Part shown: positions 1 through 6,857 of the stretch, one piece after another | Position numbering within the stretch: the stretch's first letter is position 1 | Layout: each line of letters opens with the position of its first letter | Assembly: GCA_031270585.1 (NCBI GenBank) | Contig: JAISXK010000118.1 | Coordinates: 1 to 14,908, forward strand | DNA from: Clostridiales bacterium | Lineage (GTDB): Bacteria; Bacillota; Clostridia; Christensenellales; CAG-138 | DNA length: 14,908 nucleotides | Direction of reading: 5' to 3' | Notes under the pieces: model-generated | Database searches by the model: none | Seen by the model: only the letters and a program-made list of their open reading frames with translations | Told to the model about the DNA's origin: nothing | Program-made: the position numbers and the translations under genes

Positions 1-690
1 GAAAAGACAGAAAAAGCCGAAAAGACAGAAAAGCCGGCGTCCGGGAAAAAGGCCGGCACGGCGGACAAATCCGCAAAGAAGCCTGCGGCGAAGCCTGCCG
101 CCAAAAAAACGGCGGCGGCTCAGGAAGAAAAGAAATCCTTCGCCGGTGCGCCGCGCCTGAAGAAAAAGTATGGCGATGAAGTTGTGGCGGCTATGACGGA
201 AAAGTTCGGCTATAAAAACAGGATGGCCGTGCCCGCGCTTGATAAAATTATATTGAACATGGGCTTAGGCTCGCAAAAGGATAACCCCAAGGGCATTGAA
301 AAGGCCTGCGAAGAGCTTGCGATTATATCAGGCCAGAAGGCGATCATTACCAAAGCAAAAAAATCCGTGGCGAACTTCAAGCTGCGGGCGGGTATGAACG
401 TAGGCGCAAAGGTAACGCTGCGCGGCGACAGGATGTACTACTTCGCCGACAAGCTGATGAATATCGTGATACCGCGTATCCGCGACTTTCGCGGCCTGCC
501 CACGCACTCGTTTGACGGGCGCGGCAATTTTGCCATGGGCGTGAAGGAACAGCTGATTTTCCCTGAAATCAACTATGACGACGTGGACGCCATCCGCGGT
601 ATGGATATCATATTCGTTACCACCGCGAAAACAGACGAGGAAGCAAAAACGCTTCTCGACCTGATGGGCATGCCCTTTGTGCAAAGCTGA
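1..690 (+). CDS. rplE: 50S ribosomal protein L5, 5'-truncated by window, with N-terminal extension
   Basis: L5 binds 5S rRNA and the P-site tRNA region of the large subunit. The frame is open from base 1 to the TGA at 688-690, and no ATG, GTG or TTG occurs in frame before the GTG at 184. That GTG cannot be the true start, because the conserved L5 N-terminus (RLKKKYGDEVV, from about base 154) lies upstream of it. From there to the stop is about 178 residues, a full-length L5. The classic motifs KIILNMGLG, ITKAKKSVANFKLR, RIRDFRGL and the C-terminal GMDIIFVTTAKTDEEA are all present. The 51 codons before the core encode a Lys/Ala/Glu/Pro-rich low-complexity tract that continues past the window edge. 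This is either an unusual N-terminal extension or a fusion to the gene upstream, normally rplX. Identity is certain; the start is outside the window. Confidence 0.97.
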   Translation, partial: EKTEKAEKTEKPASGKKAGTADKSAKKPAAKPAAKKTAAAQEEKKSFAGAPRLKKKYGDEVVAAMTEKFGYKNRMAVPALDKIILNMGLGSQKDNPKGIEKACEELAIISGQKAIITKAKKSVANFKLRAGMNVGAKVTLRGDRMYYFADKLMNIVIPRIRDFRGLPTHSFDGRGNFAMGVKEQLIFPEINYDDVDAIRGMDIIFVTTAKTDEEAKTLLDLMGMPFVQS

Positions 691-704
691 GGAGGAAATA
701 TAAA

Positions 705-890
705 GTGGCGAAAAAAAGCATGATAAACAAGCAGCAGGCCAAACCCAAATACAGCGTGCGCGCGTATACGCGCTGCCGCATCTGCGGTCGCCCGCATGCC
801 GTGCTGCGCAAGTATGGCATATGCCGCATCTGCTTCCGCAATTTGGCGTACAAGGGCGAGATACCCGGCGTACGCAAGGCAAGCTGGTAA
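705..890 (+). CDS. rpsZ: 30S ribosomal protein S14, type Z (zinc-binding)
   Basis: This is a 61-residue S14 of the short zinc-binding class, which binds the 3' major domain of 16S rRNA in the small-subunit head. Four cysteines at 24, 27, 40 and 43 (CRIC...CRIC) form the zinc knuckle, and the C-terminus GEIPGVRKASW is typical. The start is a GTG; GAGGAAA lies about 8 nt before it, next to the L5 stop codon. It follows rplE by 14 nt and precedes rpsH by 16 nt, the normal spc operon position. The zinc form is usually replaced by a cysteine-free paralogue under zinc starvation in bacteria that carry both; no paralogue is in this window. Confidence 0.98.
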   Translation: MAKKSMINKQQAKPKYSVRAYTRCRICGRPHAVLRKYGICRICFRNLAYKGEIPGVRKASW

Positions 891-906
891 GAAGGAGGGA
901 AAGAAC

Positions 907-1299
907 ATGACGGATCCCATCGCTGATATGCTCACCCGTATCCGCAACGCGCTCGTCGCCAGGCATGAAACGGTAGACATACCCGCGTCAACGATCAAAA
1001 AGGCCATCGCGCAGATTCTTTTAAGCGAAGGCTATATAAAGGGTCTCGAACTGCTGGAAGACGGCGTGCGCAAGATCGTTCGCATCCAGCTCAAATACGG
1101 CCCCGGCAAGCAGCGCGTAATCGTGGGGCTCAAGCGCATCAGCCGCCCCGGCCTTCGCGTATACGCGCGCAAGGATGAAATGCCCAAGGTGCTTAATGGG
1201 CTTGGCATCGCTATCGTATCCACGTCGCGCGGCGTTATGACCGACAGGGAAGCGCGAAAAAACGCCGTCGGCGGAGAGGTGCTGGCGTACGTTTGGTAA
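907..1299 (+). CDS. rpsH: 30S ribosomal protein S8
   Basis: S8 is a primary 16S rRNA binder (helix 21) needed for assembly of the central domain. The 130-residue product matches the family length (about 130-132). It begins TDPIADMLTRIRNA and has the C-terminal signature STSRGVMTDREARKNAVGGE. The ATG at 907 is chosen because GAAGGAGGG sits just upstream and the family N-terminus begins exactly there; longer in-frame starts (796) run back through rpsZ. In Escherichia coli S8 also represses the spc operon by binding its mRNA; no equivalent site was identified here. A 69-nt spacer without clear structure separates it from rplF. Confidence 0.98.
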   Translation: MTDPIADMLTRIRNALVARHETVDIPASTIKKAIAQILLSEGYIKGLELLEDGVRKIVRIQLKYGPGKQRVIVGLKRISRPGLRVYARKDEMPKVLNGLGIAIVSTSRGVMTDREARKNAVGGEVLAYVW

Positions 1300-1368
1300 A
1301 CAGGGCGCCGAACACGAAAGCCAGCGGCCAATTGCGGCTAATGAATGACTACAAAGGTGGTGTAAATT

Positions 1369-1908
1369 ATGTCGAGAATCGGAAAACTTCCGGTGGCGAT
1401 AGTTGCCGGAGTGACAATCACGGTCGGTGAAAACAACGCCGTCACTGTGAACGGCCCGAAAGGGCAATTAACCGAAAAGATCAGCAATGAGATGGAACTT
1501 AAAATCGAAGACGGCGTGTTGAAGGTCAACCGTCCGAGCGATTCCAAGCGCCACCGCTCCTTGCATGGCCTTTCACGCTCTCTTATCAACAATATGGTGA
1601 CAGGCGTAACCGAAGGCTATAAAAAAACGCTCGAAATCGTAGGCGTGGGTTACAGAGCGCAGATGCAGGGCAATAAGCTCGTGTTAAACGTGGGCTATTC
1701 TCACCCTGTGGAGCTCTCCCCGCCTGAAAGCATATCGTTTGAGGTGCCGGCGCCCAACAGAATTATCGTGAGCGGCATCAGCAAGCAACTCGTCGGCCAG
1801 GTAGCGGCGGATATTCGCGCGGTACGCGAACCCGAACCCTATAAGGGCAAAGGCATTTGCTACGAGGGCGAAAGGGTGCGCCGCAAGGTCGGCAAGGCCG
1901 GCGCCTAG
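1369..1908 (+). CDS. rplF: 50S ribosomal protein L6
   Basis: L6 lies at the base of the L7/L12 stalk near the factor-binding and sarcin-ricin region. The 179-residue product matches the family. It starts SRIGKLPV and contains two repeated L6 folds (about residues 10-80 and 90-165), the motif LEIVGVGYRAQ, and the C-terminal signature REPEPYKGKGICYEGE followed by a basic VRRKVGKAGA tail. AAAGGTGG about 9 nt upstream of the ATG serves as ribosome binding site. The stop TAG is 22 nt before the rplR start, so the two are likely co-translated. Confidence 0.98.
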   Translation: MSRIGKLPVAIVAGVTITVGENNAVTVNGPKGQLTEKISNEMELKIEDGVLKVNRPSDSKRHRSLHGLSRSLINNMVTGVTEGYKKTLEIVGVGYRAQMQGNKLVLNVGYSHPVELSPPESISFEVPAPNRIIVSGISKQLVGQVAADIRAVREPEPYKGKGICYEGERVRRKVGKAGA

Positions 1909-1930
1909 CGTGCAGGAAGGAGTAGGGAGC

Positions 1931-2299
1931 ATGATTAAAATGATGAACAAAAACGCGGTGCGCAAAGCACGGCATTACCGCAGCCGCCGCCATCTCGCCG
2001 GCACGTCCGCGCGCCCCAGGCTGAATATATACAGAAGCCTGAACAATATCTACGCGCAGCTGATCGATGATGAGGCCGGATGCACGCTGGCCGCCGCTTC
2101 CACGCTGGATGCTTCCATCAAAGCGCAGTTGGGGGGTAAAACCAAAACCCAGGCTGCCAGACTGGTGGGCGAGTTGATCGGCAAACGCGCCAAAGAAAAG
2201 GGCGTAACCGGGATCGTATTTGACCGCGGCGGCTATCTTTATACAGGCCGTGTGGCGGCCGTAGCCGAAGGCGCCCGCGAAGCCGGGCTGAACTTCTAG
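1931..2299 (+). CDS. rplR: 50S ribosomal protein L18
   Basis: L18 binds 5S rRNA together with L5 and L25-type proteins in the central protuberance. The 122-residue product closely follows the Bacillus form: a basic N-terminus, then HLAGTSARPRLNIYRS, NNIYAQLIDD, and the C-terminal signature VFDRGGYLYTGRVAAVAEGA ending EAGLNF. The ATG at 1931 is preferred because AAGGAG (1917-1922) is 8 nt upstream and the family N-terminus starts there. The GTG at 1910 lies inside this ribosome binding region, and an ATG at 1940 is a less well-spaced alternative. Confidence 0.97.
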   Translation: MIKMMNKNAVRKARHYRSRRHLAGTSARPRLNIYRSLNNIYAQLIDDEAGCTLAAASTLDASIKAQLGGKTKTQAARLVGELIGKRAKEKGVTGIVFDRGGYLYTGRVAAVAEGAREAGLNF

Positions 2300-2311
2300 G
2301 AGGAAGAGCAG

Positions 2312-2827
2312 ATGGAAAGAAACAGAAACAGACGTTTCGAGCAGGAGGCGCCGGAATTCAAAGAGAGGCTTGTTTCCATCAACCGCGTCGCGAAGGTTGT
2401 AAAGGGCGGCCGTAACTTCCGCTTCTCCGCGCTGATGGTTGTTGGCGATGAAAAGGGCCGCGTTGGCGTGGGCATGGGTAAGGCGGCGGAAATTCCCGAG
2501 GCCGTGCGCAAGGGCATTGAGGACGCTAAGCGCCATATGGTAACGGTGCCCATCGTGGGTACGACCATACCTCACCAGGTGGAAGGCCGCTTTAGCAAAG
2601 GGCATGTGCGCATGCTGCCCGCTGAAGAGGGTACCGGCGTTATCGCGGGCGGGCCTGTGCGCGCCGTGCTTGAAATGGCGGGCGTTAAGGATATACGCAC
2701 GAAGAGTTATGGATCCAACAACCCTGCGAACTGCGTGAAGGCTACGCTTGACGGTCTTTTGCGGCTACGCACGGTAGAGCAGGTAGCAAAGCTTCGCGGC
2801 AAGGCCGTAAGCGAAGTGCTGGATTGA
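2312..2827 (+). CDS. rpsE: 30S ribosomal protein S5
   Basis: S5 sits on the back of the small subunit at the mRNA entrance and contributes to decoding fidelity; changes in its loop give spectinomycin resistance in several bacteria. The 171-residue product has the N-terminal dsRBD-like domain (KERLVSINRVAKVVKGGRNF, FSALMVVGDEKGRVGVGMGKA) and the C-terminal domain with GTGVIAGGPVRAVLEMAGV and SYGSNNPANCVKAT. The spectinomycin-loop region around residues 25-32 (VAKVVKGG) looks wild type. The ATG follows AGGAGGAAGAGCAG. Family length is about 160-170. It is co-transcribed with rplR (12-nt gap) and rpmD. Confidence 0.98.
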   Translation: MERNRNRRFEQEAPEFKERLVSINRVAKVVKGGRNFRFSALMVVGDEKGRVGVGMGKAAEIPEAVRKGIEDAKRHMVTVPIVGTTIPHQVEGRFSKGHVRMLPAEEGTGVIAGGPVRAVLEMAGVKDIRTKSYGSNNPANCVKATLDGLLRLRTVEQVAKLRGKAVSEVLD

Positions 2828-2843
2828 TCGGAGGGTGGTTATA

Positions 2844-3038
2844 ATGGCGAAGGCAAAAGCGAAAGAGCTTAAAATTACGCTTGTAAAGAGCAAAATAGGC
2901 GCGCTCAAGGATCAAAAGGCTACCATGGAGGCGCTGGGATTACATAAAATCAACAGCACAACCGTGCAGCCGGATAACCCCTGCACGCGCGGCAAAATAT
3001 TCAAGGTCAAACATCTGGTGAAGGTGGAAGAAGTATAG
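2844..3038 (+). CDS. rpmD: 50S ribosomal protein L30
   Basis: This is a small (64-residue) large-subunit protein of the L30/L7e family. The body reads KITLVKSKIGALKDQKATMEALGL, then HKINSTTVQPDNP and a C-terminal GKIFKVKHLVKVEEV, which is the bacterial L30 fold. The ATG at 2844 is chosen because GGAGGG (2830-2835) lies 8 nt upstream; the GTG at 2835 overlaps that site and would add three residues. The first residues (AKAKAKE) are a short basic addition compared with typical 59-60 residue L30. It has a single cysteine (NPCTRG) where the family often has none. It precedes rplO by 9 nt. Confidence 0.96.
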   Translation: MAKAKAKELKITLVKSKIGALKDQKATMEALGLHKINSTTVQPDNPCTRGKIFKVKHLVKVEEV

Positions 3039-3047
3039 GAGGACACC

Positions 3048-3491
3048 ATGAAACTGCATGAGTTACAACCCGCTGCCGGCGCAACCAAAACAAGAAAGCG
3101 CGTCGGCCGCGGATCCGGGTCCGGCATGGGTAAAACCTCCACAAAGGGCCATAAGGGACAAAAAGCACGCAGCGGCGGCAAAAAAAATGGCTTTGAGGGC
3201 GGTCAGATGCCGCTTGCGCGCCGTTTGCCCAAGCGCGGCTTTACCAATATATTTGCCAGGGAATACACCATCATCAACATCGCCGATCTCAACAGGCTGG
3301 ATGACGATACCGTGGTGACGGCGGGGCTGCTCGCGACGAACGGCATCATCAGCAAGATTGAGAAAGACGGATTGAAGGTGCTGGGCCGCGGACAGCTTGA
3401 GCGCAAGCTGACGGTGAAAGCTGCAAAGTTTTCAAAAACGGCCAAAGCCGCCATTGAGGCGAAAGGCGGGATTGCAGAGGTGATCGACTGA
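3048..3491 (+). CDS. rplO: 50S ribosomal protein L15
   Basis: L15 threads a long basic N-terminal tail into domain II of 23S rRNA and is important for late 50S assembly. The 147-residue product begins MKLHELQPAAGA. It has the glycine- and lysine-rich RNA tail with RVGRGSGSGMGKTSTKGHKG and the FEGGQMPLARRLPKRGF signature, and a globular C-terminal part ending IEAKGGIAEVID. AGGAGGACACC directly precedes the ATG. The terminal TGA overlaps the secY ATG by one base (TGATG at 3489-3493), which suggests translational coupling between L15 and SecY. Confidence 0.98.
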   Translation: MKLHELQPAAGATKTRKRVGRGSGSGMGKTSTKGHKGQKARSGGKKNGFEGGQMPLARRLPKRGFTNIFAREYTIINIADLNRLDDDTVVTAGLLATNGIISKIEKDGLKVLGRGQLERKLTVKAAKFSKTAKAAIEAKGGIAEVID

Positions 3492-4783
3492 TGCTTAAAA
3501 CACTGGTCAATGCGTTTCGCATAGCCGAAATACGCAAAAAGCTGCTGATAACGGGGCTGCTTATCGTCATCTACAGGCTTGGCTGCGCGCTGCCCATACC
3601 CGGCGTGAATGCCGCTTATATCCAGTCCGCAGTGGGTTCTTATCAGGCGTTGGGCTTTTTGAACCTGCTTTCGGGCGGGTCGTTGGCGCAGTATTCCATA
3701 TTCGCCATGGGTATTTCGCCCTATATCACGGGTTCCATCATCATGCAATTGTTGCAGATTGCCGTGCCGGCGCTTGAGCGTATGGGTAAGGAAGAAGACG
3801 GCCGCGAACGCCTGCAACAGATCACGCGTTATGTAGGCGTGGGCCTGGCGCTCGTACAATCCGTGGGCATTATACTCAGTCTGGGCGATCAGGCGGTATA
3901 CAACCCCGGGTTCTTTACATACGCTACCATAGGCGTTATCGCGACGGCCGGCTCGGCGTTTTTGATGTGGTTGGGCGAGCGCATTACGGAAAATGGCATT
4001 GGCAACGGCATCTCCATGATCATATTCACATCCATCGTATCGCAATTGCCCACCACCGTATTCCAAATTGGCGGGGACTTGGCGCTGGGCGGTACGGTCT
4101 ACCAGTGGTGGATGGTGCCGGTGCTGCTGATACTGGTGGCCGTGGTTGTGACGCTCGTGGTATTTGTAAACGAAGGCGAACGCCGCGTTCCGGTGCAATA
4201 CGCCAAGCGCGTCGTAGGCCGCAAAATGTATGGCGGGCAAAGCACGCACATACCCATGAAGGCCAACGCCAACGGCGTTATGCCGCTGATATTCGCCATG
4301 ACCATCACGCAACTGCCGCTGATGCTTATGCAGATTTTGGGCGCGACGCCCAATGAACTCACCGGCGAAACGGGCGGCAGGTTTTATGCCTTTTATTCTC
4401 TCTATTTAGGCAACGGCACTGTGGTTTACTATGTTGTATACGCGCTGTTGATCATCGCGTTTGCGTATTTTTACACCACGATTTCGTTTAACCCCATTGA
4501 GATGAGCAAGAACCTGCAGCAATACGGCGGGTTTATACCGGGCATACGCCCCGGCAGATCCACGAGCGATTACCTGCACCGCATCAGCAGCAGGCTTACG
4601 CTTTTTGGCGCGCTGTTTCTGGCGGTGATCGCCATTGTGCCCAACCTGATATTGCAGCTGATGGGGATAAACTCACCCTTTGGGCCTACAAGCGTGCTCA
4701 TTATTGTCAGCGTAGCGCTTGAAACCATGGAGCAGTTGGAAAATCAGATGCTGATGCGCCACTACAAAGGCTTCTTAAACTAG
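3491..4783 (+). CDS. secY: Preprotein translocase subunit SecY
   Basis: SecY is the pore subunit of the SecYEG channel that moves unfolded proteins across, or inserts them into, the cytoplasmic membrane. The 430-residue product matches the family and has about ten hydrophobic segments, the first at about residues 17-35. After the first helix comes the plug and TM2 region (FLNLLSGGSLAQYSIFAMGI, about 57-75). The ITENGIGNGISMIIF signature is at 165-179. The C4 cytoplasmic loop carries RRVPVQYAKRVVGRKMYGG, and the C5 loop GFIPGIRPGRSTSDYL (347-361) holds the conserved arginine needed for SecA function. The start overlaps the rplO stop. A ribosome binding site (GAGGTG, 3477-3482) lies inside rplO. 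adk follows after 9 nt. Confidence 0.98.
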   Translation: MLKTLVNAFRIAEIRKKLLITGLLIVIYRLGCALPIPGVNAAYIQSAVGSYQALGFLNLLSGGSLAQYSIFAMGISPYITGSIIMQLLQIAVPALERMGKEEDGRERLQQITRYVGVGLALVQSVGIILSLGDQAVYNPGFFTYATIGVIATAGSAFLMWLGERITENGIGNGISMIIFTSIVSQLPTTVFQIGGDLALGGTVYQWWMVPVLLILVAVVVTLVVFVNEGERRVPVQYAKRVVGRKMYGGQSTHIPMKANANGVMPLIFAMTITQLPLMLMQILGATPNELTGETGGRFYAFYSLYLGNGTVVYYVVYALLIIAFAYFYTTISFNPIEMSKNLQQYGGFIPGIRPGRSTSDYLHRISSRLTLFGALFLAVIAIVPNLILQLMGINSPFGPTSVLIIVSVALETMEQLENQMLMRHYKGFLN

Positions 4784-4792
4784 GGGGCGCGC

Positions 4793-5410
4793 ATGAAGCT
4801 GATTTTACTTGGCCCGCCGGGCGCCGGCAAGGGTACGCAGGCGGAGAGGCTTTGCGCAAGGTATCATATGGCGCACATATCCACGGGCGATATGCTGCGT
4901 GTGCAGATGCGTGAAGGTACCGCGCTGGGGAAAAAGGCCAAAAGCTTCATAGAAAAAGGGGCGTTGGTGCCCGACGACGTGGTGATTGGCATGGGAGAAG
5001 AACGTATCCGGGCGGCCGATTGTGAAAACGGCTATCTGCTGGATGGGTTCCCGCGGACGGTGGCGCAGGCCGACGCGCTTGCGGCCATTGCGGATGTGGA
5101 TGCCGTAATCAACCTGGAGGTGCCCTTTGACGTGTTAACGGCGCGCATAAGCGGCAGGCGCGTATGCGCAAACTGCGGCAGGGCGTACCATGTGACGAAC
5201 TATGAAGGCGGCGACTGCTCTGTGTGCGGCGGCGCGCTCTACCAGCGCGACGACGACAGGGAAGAGACGGTGCGAAGCCGGCTGAAGGTTTATCAGGCGC
5301 AAACCGCGCCGCTGGTTGATTATTACGCCAAAAAAGGTTTATTAAAAAACTTTGACGGCGGCAAAAGCGCACAGGACGTGTTTGCCGATATTATAAAGGT
5401 TTTGGGCTAA
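4793..5410 (+). CDS. adk: Adenylate kinase, zinc-type LID
   Basis: The enzyme catalyses ATP + AMP = 2 ADP in the cytoplasm, balancing adenine nucleotide pools. The P-loop GPPGAGKG is at residues 7-14, the AMP-binding STGDMLR at about 30-36, and DGFPRT at 84-89. The LID begins GRRVCANCGRAYH and carries four cysteines at 125, 128, 142 and 145, the structural zinc site of many Gram-positive enzymes. ARISGRR and QTAPLVDYY motifs are intact. At 205 residues it is about ten shorter than the usual 214-217; the gap is in the LID between the two CxxC pairs. The ATG follows AGGGGGC. The secY-adk-map order is classical for Firmicutes. Confidence 0.98.
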   Translation: MKLILLGPPGAGKGTQAERLCARYHMAHISTGDMLRVQMREGTALGKKAKSFIEKGALVPDDVVIGMGEERIRAADCENGYLLDGFPRTVAQADALAAIADVDAVINLEVPFDVLTARISGRRVCANCGRAYHVTNYEGGDCSVCGGALYQRDDDREETVRSRLKVYQAQTAPLVDYYAKKGLLKNFDGGKSAQDVFADIIKVLG

Positions 5411-5415
5411 CGGGT

Positions 5416-6210
5416 ATGCGGCATTTAACCATCAAAACGGATGAGGAGATTTGCTGTATGCGGCGCGCCGGGCATGTGGTGGAGGAGGTGCTTCTCACCA
5501 TGCGGCGGCTCGCGCGCCCGGGTGTAAGCACGATCGAGCTCAACGATATTGCGGCGGAGGTTATCAAAAGCCATGGCGCAACGGCCTCTTTTTTGGGCTA
5601 CAGGGGGTTCCCCTACAGCATCTGCGCATCTGTCAACGAAGAGGTTGTGCACGGGTTTTCCGGCAAACGCAAGCTGCGCTGCGGCGATATATTCAGCGTG
5701 GATGTGGGCGCGGTTGTGGACGGCTGGCACGGCGACGCGGCGCGCACGTTCTTTATCGGTGAGGTCGCGCCCGAGACGCAAAAGCTGGTGCGCGTTACAA
5801 GGGAAAGCTTTTTTGAGGGCGTCAGGTTTGCGCGGCCGGGCAACAGGCTGTACGATATTTCCGCAGCGATACAAAATTACGCCGAAAGCTTTGGCTATGG
5901 CGTGGTGCGCGCGCTTACGGGCCACGGCATTGGCCGCTACATGCACGAAGAGCCCGATATACCCAACTTCAGGCCCACGCATGGCGGGCGCGGCTTACTG
6001 CTAAAAAAGGGCATGACGTTGGCGATTGAGCCCATGATCAATATGGGCACGCATGAGGTACGCGTGCTGCGGGATGGCTGGACGGTTGTGACCGACGATG
6101 GTAAACCCAGCGCGCATTATGAGAATACCATCGCGATTACGGATGGAGACCCTATTCTTCTTACATTGAGCAAGGAGGAATACGGCCCGGAGGTGGAAAG
6201 CAGTGCCTGA
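5416..6210 (+). CDS. map: Methionine aminopeptidase, type I
   Basis: The enzyme removes the initiator methionine from nascent proteins, using two divalent metal ions. All five metal ligands are visible in a 264-residue protein: Asp96 (SVDVGA), Asp107 (GDAART), His170 (GHGIG), Glu205 (IEPMIN) and Glu236 (HYENTIAIT). The substrate-contacting His79 (VVHG) and His177 (MHEEP) are also present. There is no N-terminal zinc-finger extension, so this is the compact bacterial type Ia. About 14-20 residues follow the normal fold, a short C-terminal addition. No clear ribosome binding site precedes the ATG, which is 5 nt after the adk stop, so translation is probably coupled. The ATG at 5458 would delete the conserved EEICCMRRAG helix start. 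The 3' end overlaps the next gene by 8 nt. Confidence 0.98.
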   Translation: MRHLTIKTDEEICCMRRAGHVVEEVLLTMRRLARPGVSTIELNDIAAEVIKSHGATASFLGYRGFPYSICASVNEEVVHGFSGKRKLRCGDIFSVDVGAVVDGWHGDAARTFFIGEVAPETQKLVRVTRESFFEGVRFARPGNRLYDISAAIQNYAESFGYGVVRALTGHGIGRYMHEEPDIPNFRPTHGGRGLLLKKGMTLAIEPMINMGTHEVRVLRDGWTVVTDDGKPSAHYENTIAITDGDPILLTLSKEEYGPEVESSA

Positions 6211-6490
6211 ATCAGGCGACTTGACGGGACGCGTGGCCATCAGCAAGGCGGGAAGGGATCGCGGGCGCGCCTTTATCATCGTGGGCGAGGCGGGCGGCGA
6301 GTACGTATTGCTTTGCGACGGATGCCTTAGAAAGCTTGCGAAACCCAAAAAGAAAAAGCGCAAGCATATCCGGCTGGAGCCGGCGAGTGTTGCAAGTGTA
6401 AAAACAAAGTTGATGGAGGGTAAGCGGGTGTTTGACGCGGAAATACGCAACTGCCTGCTGAATCTGGGGTACCGGTTAGATCGGGTTTGA
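6203..6490 (+). CDS. KOW-domain RNA-binding protein (L14e-like)
   Basis: This is a 95-residue basic protein of the KOW-domain family that many Clostridia and relatives encode between map and infA. Residues 7-35 (LTGRVAISKAGRDRGRAFII) are the KOW-type SH3 barrel start. VLLCDGCLRKLAKPKKKKRKH (about 45-65) is the hallmark lysine-rich segment. A helical tail follows. Function is not established for the bacterial family; RNA or ribosome binding is inferred from the KOW fold and the neighbourhood. The start is a GTG with GGAGGT (6189-6194) 8 nt upstream, both inside the end of map. infA follows after 12 nt. Cys47 and Cys50-type residues do not form an obvious zinc motif. Confidence 0.9.
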   Translation: MPESGDLTGRVAISKAGRDRGRAFIIVGEAGGEYVLLCDGCLRKLAKPKKKKRKHIRLEPASVASVKTKLMEGKRVFDAEIRNCLLNLGYRLDRV

Positions 6491-6502
6491 GGAGGGGAAA
6501 GC

Positions 6503-6724
6503 TTGTCAAAGCAGGATGTTATTGAAGTGGAAGGCGTCGTTTCCGATTCGTTTCCCAATGCCATGTTTGAAGTGAAATTGGAAAACGGGCACAAGATACT
6601 GGCGCATATCTCGGGCAAACTGCGGATGAACTTTATCCGCATACTGCCGGGCGACAAGGTCACGGTGGAACTTTCCCCCTACGATCTTGCGCGGGGCCGG
6701 ATTACCTGGCGCGCAAAAAATTAG
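6503..6724 (+). CDS. infA: Translation initiation factor IF-1
   Basis: IF-1 binds the A site of the 30S subunit and, with IF-2 and IF-3, controls start-codon selection and fMet-tRNA placement. The 73-residue product is the normal S1-type OB fold. It contains IEVEGVV, FPNAMFEVKLENGH, ILAHISGKLRMNFIRILPGD and KVTVELSPYDLARGRI, nearly identical to the family consensus. The start codon is TTG, with GAGGAGGGG about 5-6 nt upstream; no ATG lies in frame nearby and the family N-terminus (SKQDVIE) fits the TTG exactly. The gene is followed by an exceptionally long 260-nt spacer before rpmJ. Confidence 0.98.
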   Translation: MSKQDVIEVEGVVSDSFPNAMFEVKLENGHKILAHISGKLRMNFIRILPGDKVTVELSPYDLARGRITWRAKN

Positions 6725-6730
6725 TATGGC

Positions 6731-6760
6731 TTGCAAAAAGAATAGGCGCGGGCATATTCT
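6731..6760 (+). promoter_or_regulatory. Weak sigma-A-like promoter candidate before rpmJ
   Basis: TTGCAA (6731-6736) is separated by 18 nt from TATTCT (6755-6760), each matching four of six consensus bases. If used, transcription would start near 6767, inside the inverted-repeat element described next, and would allow rpmJ and the downstream genes to be made apart from infA. The match is modest and could be chance. Confidence 0.25.
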
Positions 6761-6856
6761 TTCGGGATTGCGGCATGCGCCTCCCGCCCTTCGGAGTATC
6801 GGGCGGCAAATGCCAAAGGGGCGGGCCGCATAACGCACCCGCAATCCTTGCCCGCG
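6747..6856 (+). promoter_or_regulatory. Nested long-range stem structure between infA and rpmJ (candidate leader RNA)
   Basis: Three helices nest within about 110 nt. P1 pairs CGCGGGCA (6747-6754) with TGCCCGCG (6849-6856), 8 bp without mismatch. P2 pairs GGGATTGCGG (6764-6773) with CCGCAATCCT (6839-6848), nine Watson-Crick pairs plus one G-U. P3 pairs ATGCG (6775-6779) with CGCAT (6827-6831), and then CCCGCCC (6783-6789) with GGGCGGG (6819-6825). The 5' strand has a 9-nt bulge between P1 and P2 with only a direct junction on the other side. CCGCCC can alternatively pair with GGGCGG at 6801-6806. There is no trailing U-tract, so it is not a simple intrinsic terminator. A 35-codon frame (6726-6833) without a ribosome binding site overlaps it. 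I know of no described leader at this site; a dispersed repeat element is the main alternative. Confidence 0.6.
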
Positions 6857-6857
6857 A

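Noticed and set aside
1300..1368. rpsH-rplF spacer checked for an S8-type regulatory structure
   Set aside because: Only short, unconvincing complementarities (AGCC/GGCT) were found.
3203..4312. 369-residue open frame on the - strand across rplO and secY
   Set aside because: Antisense shadow, His/Tyr/Arg-rich with no domain, lying over two certain genes.
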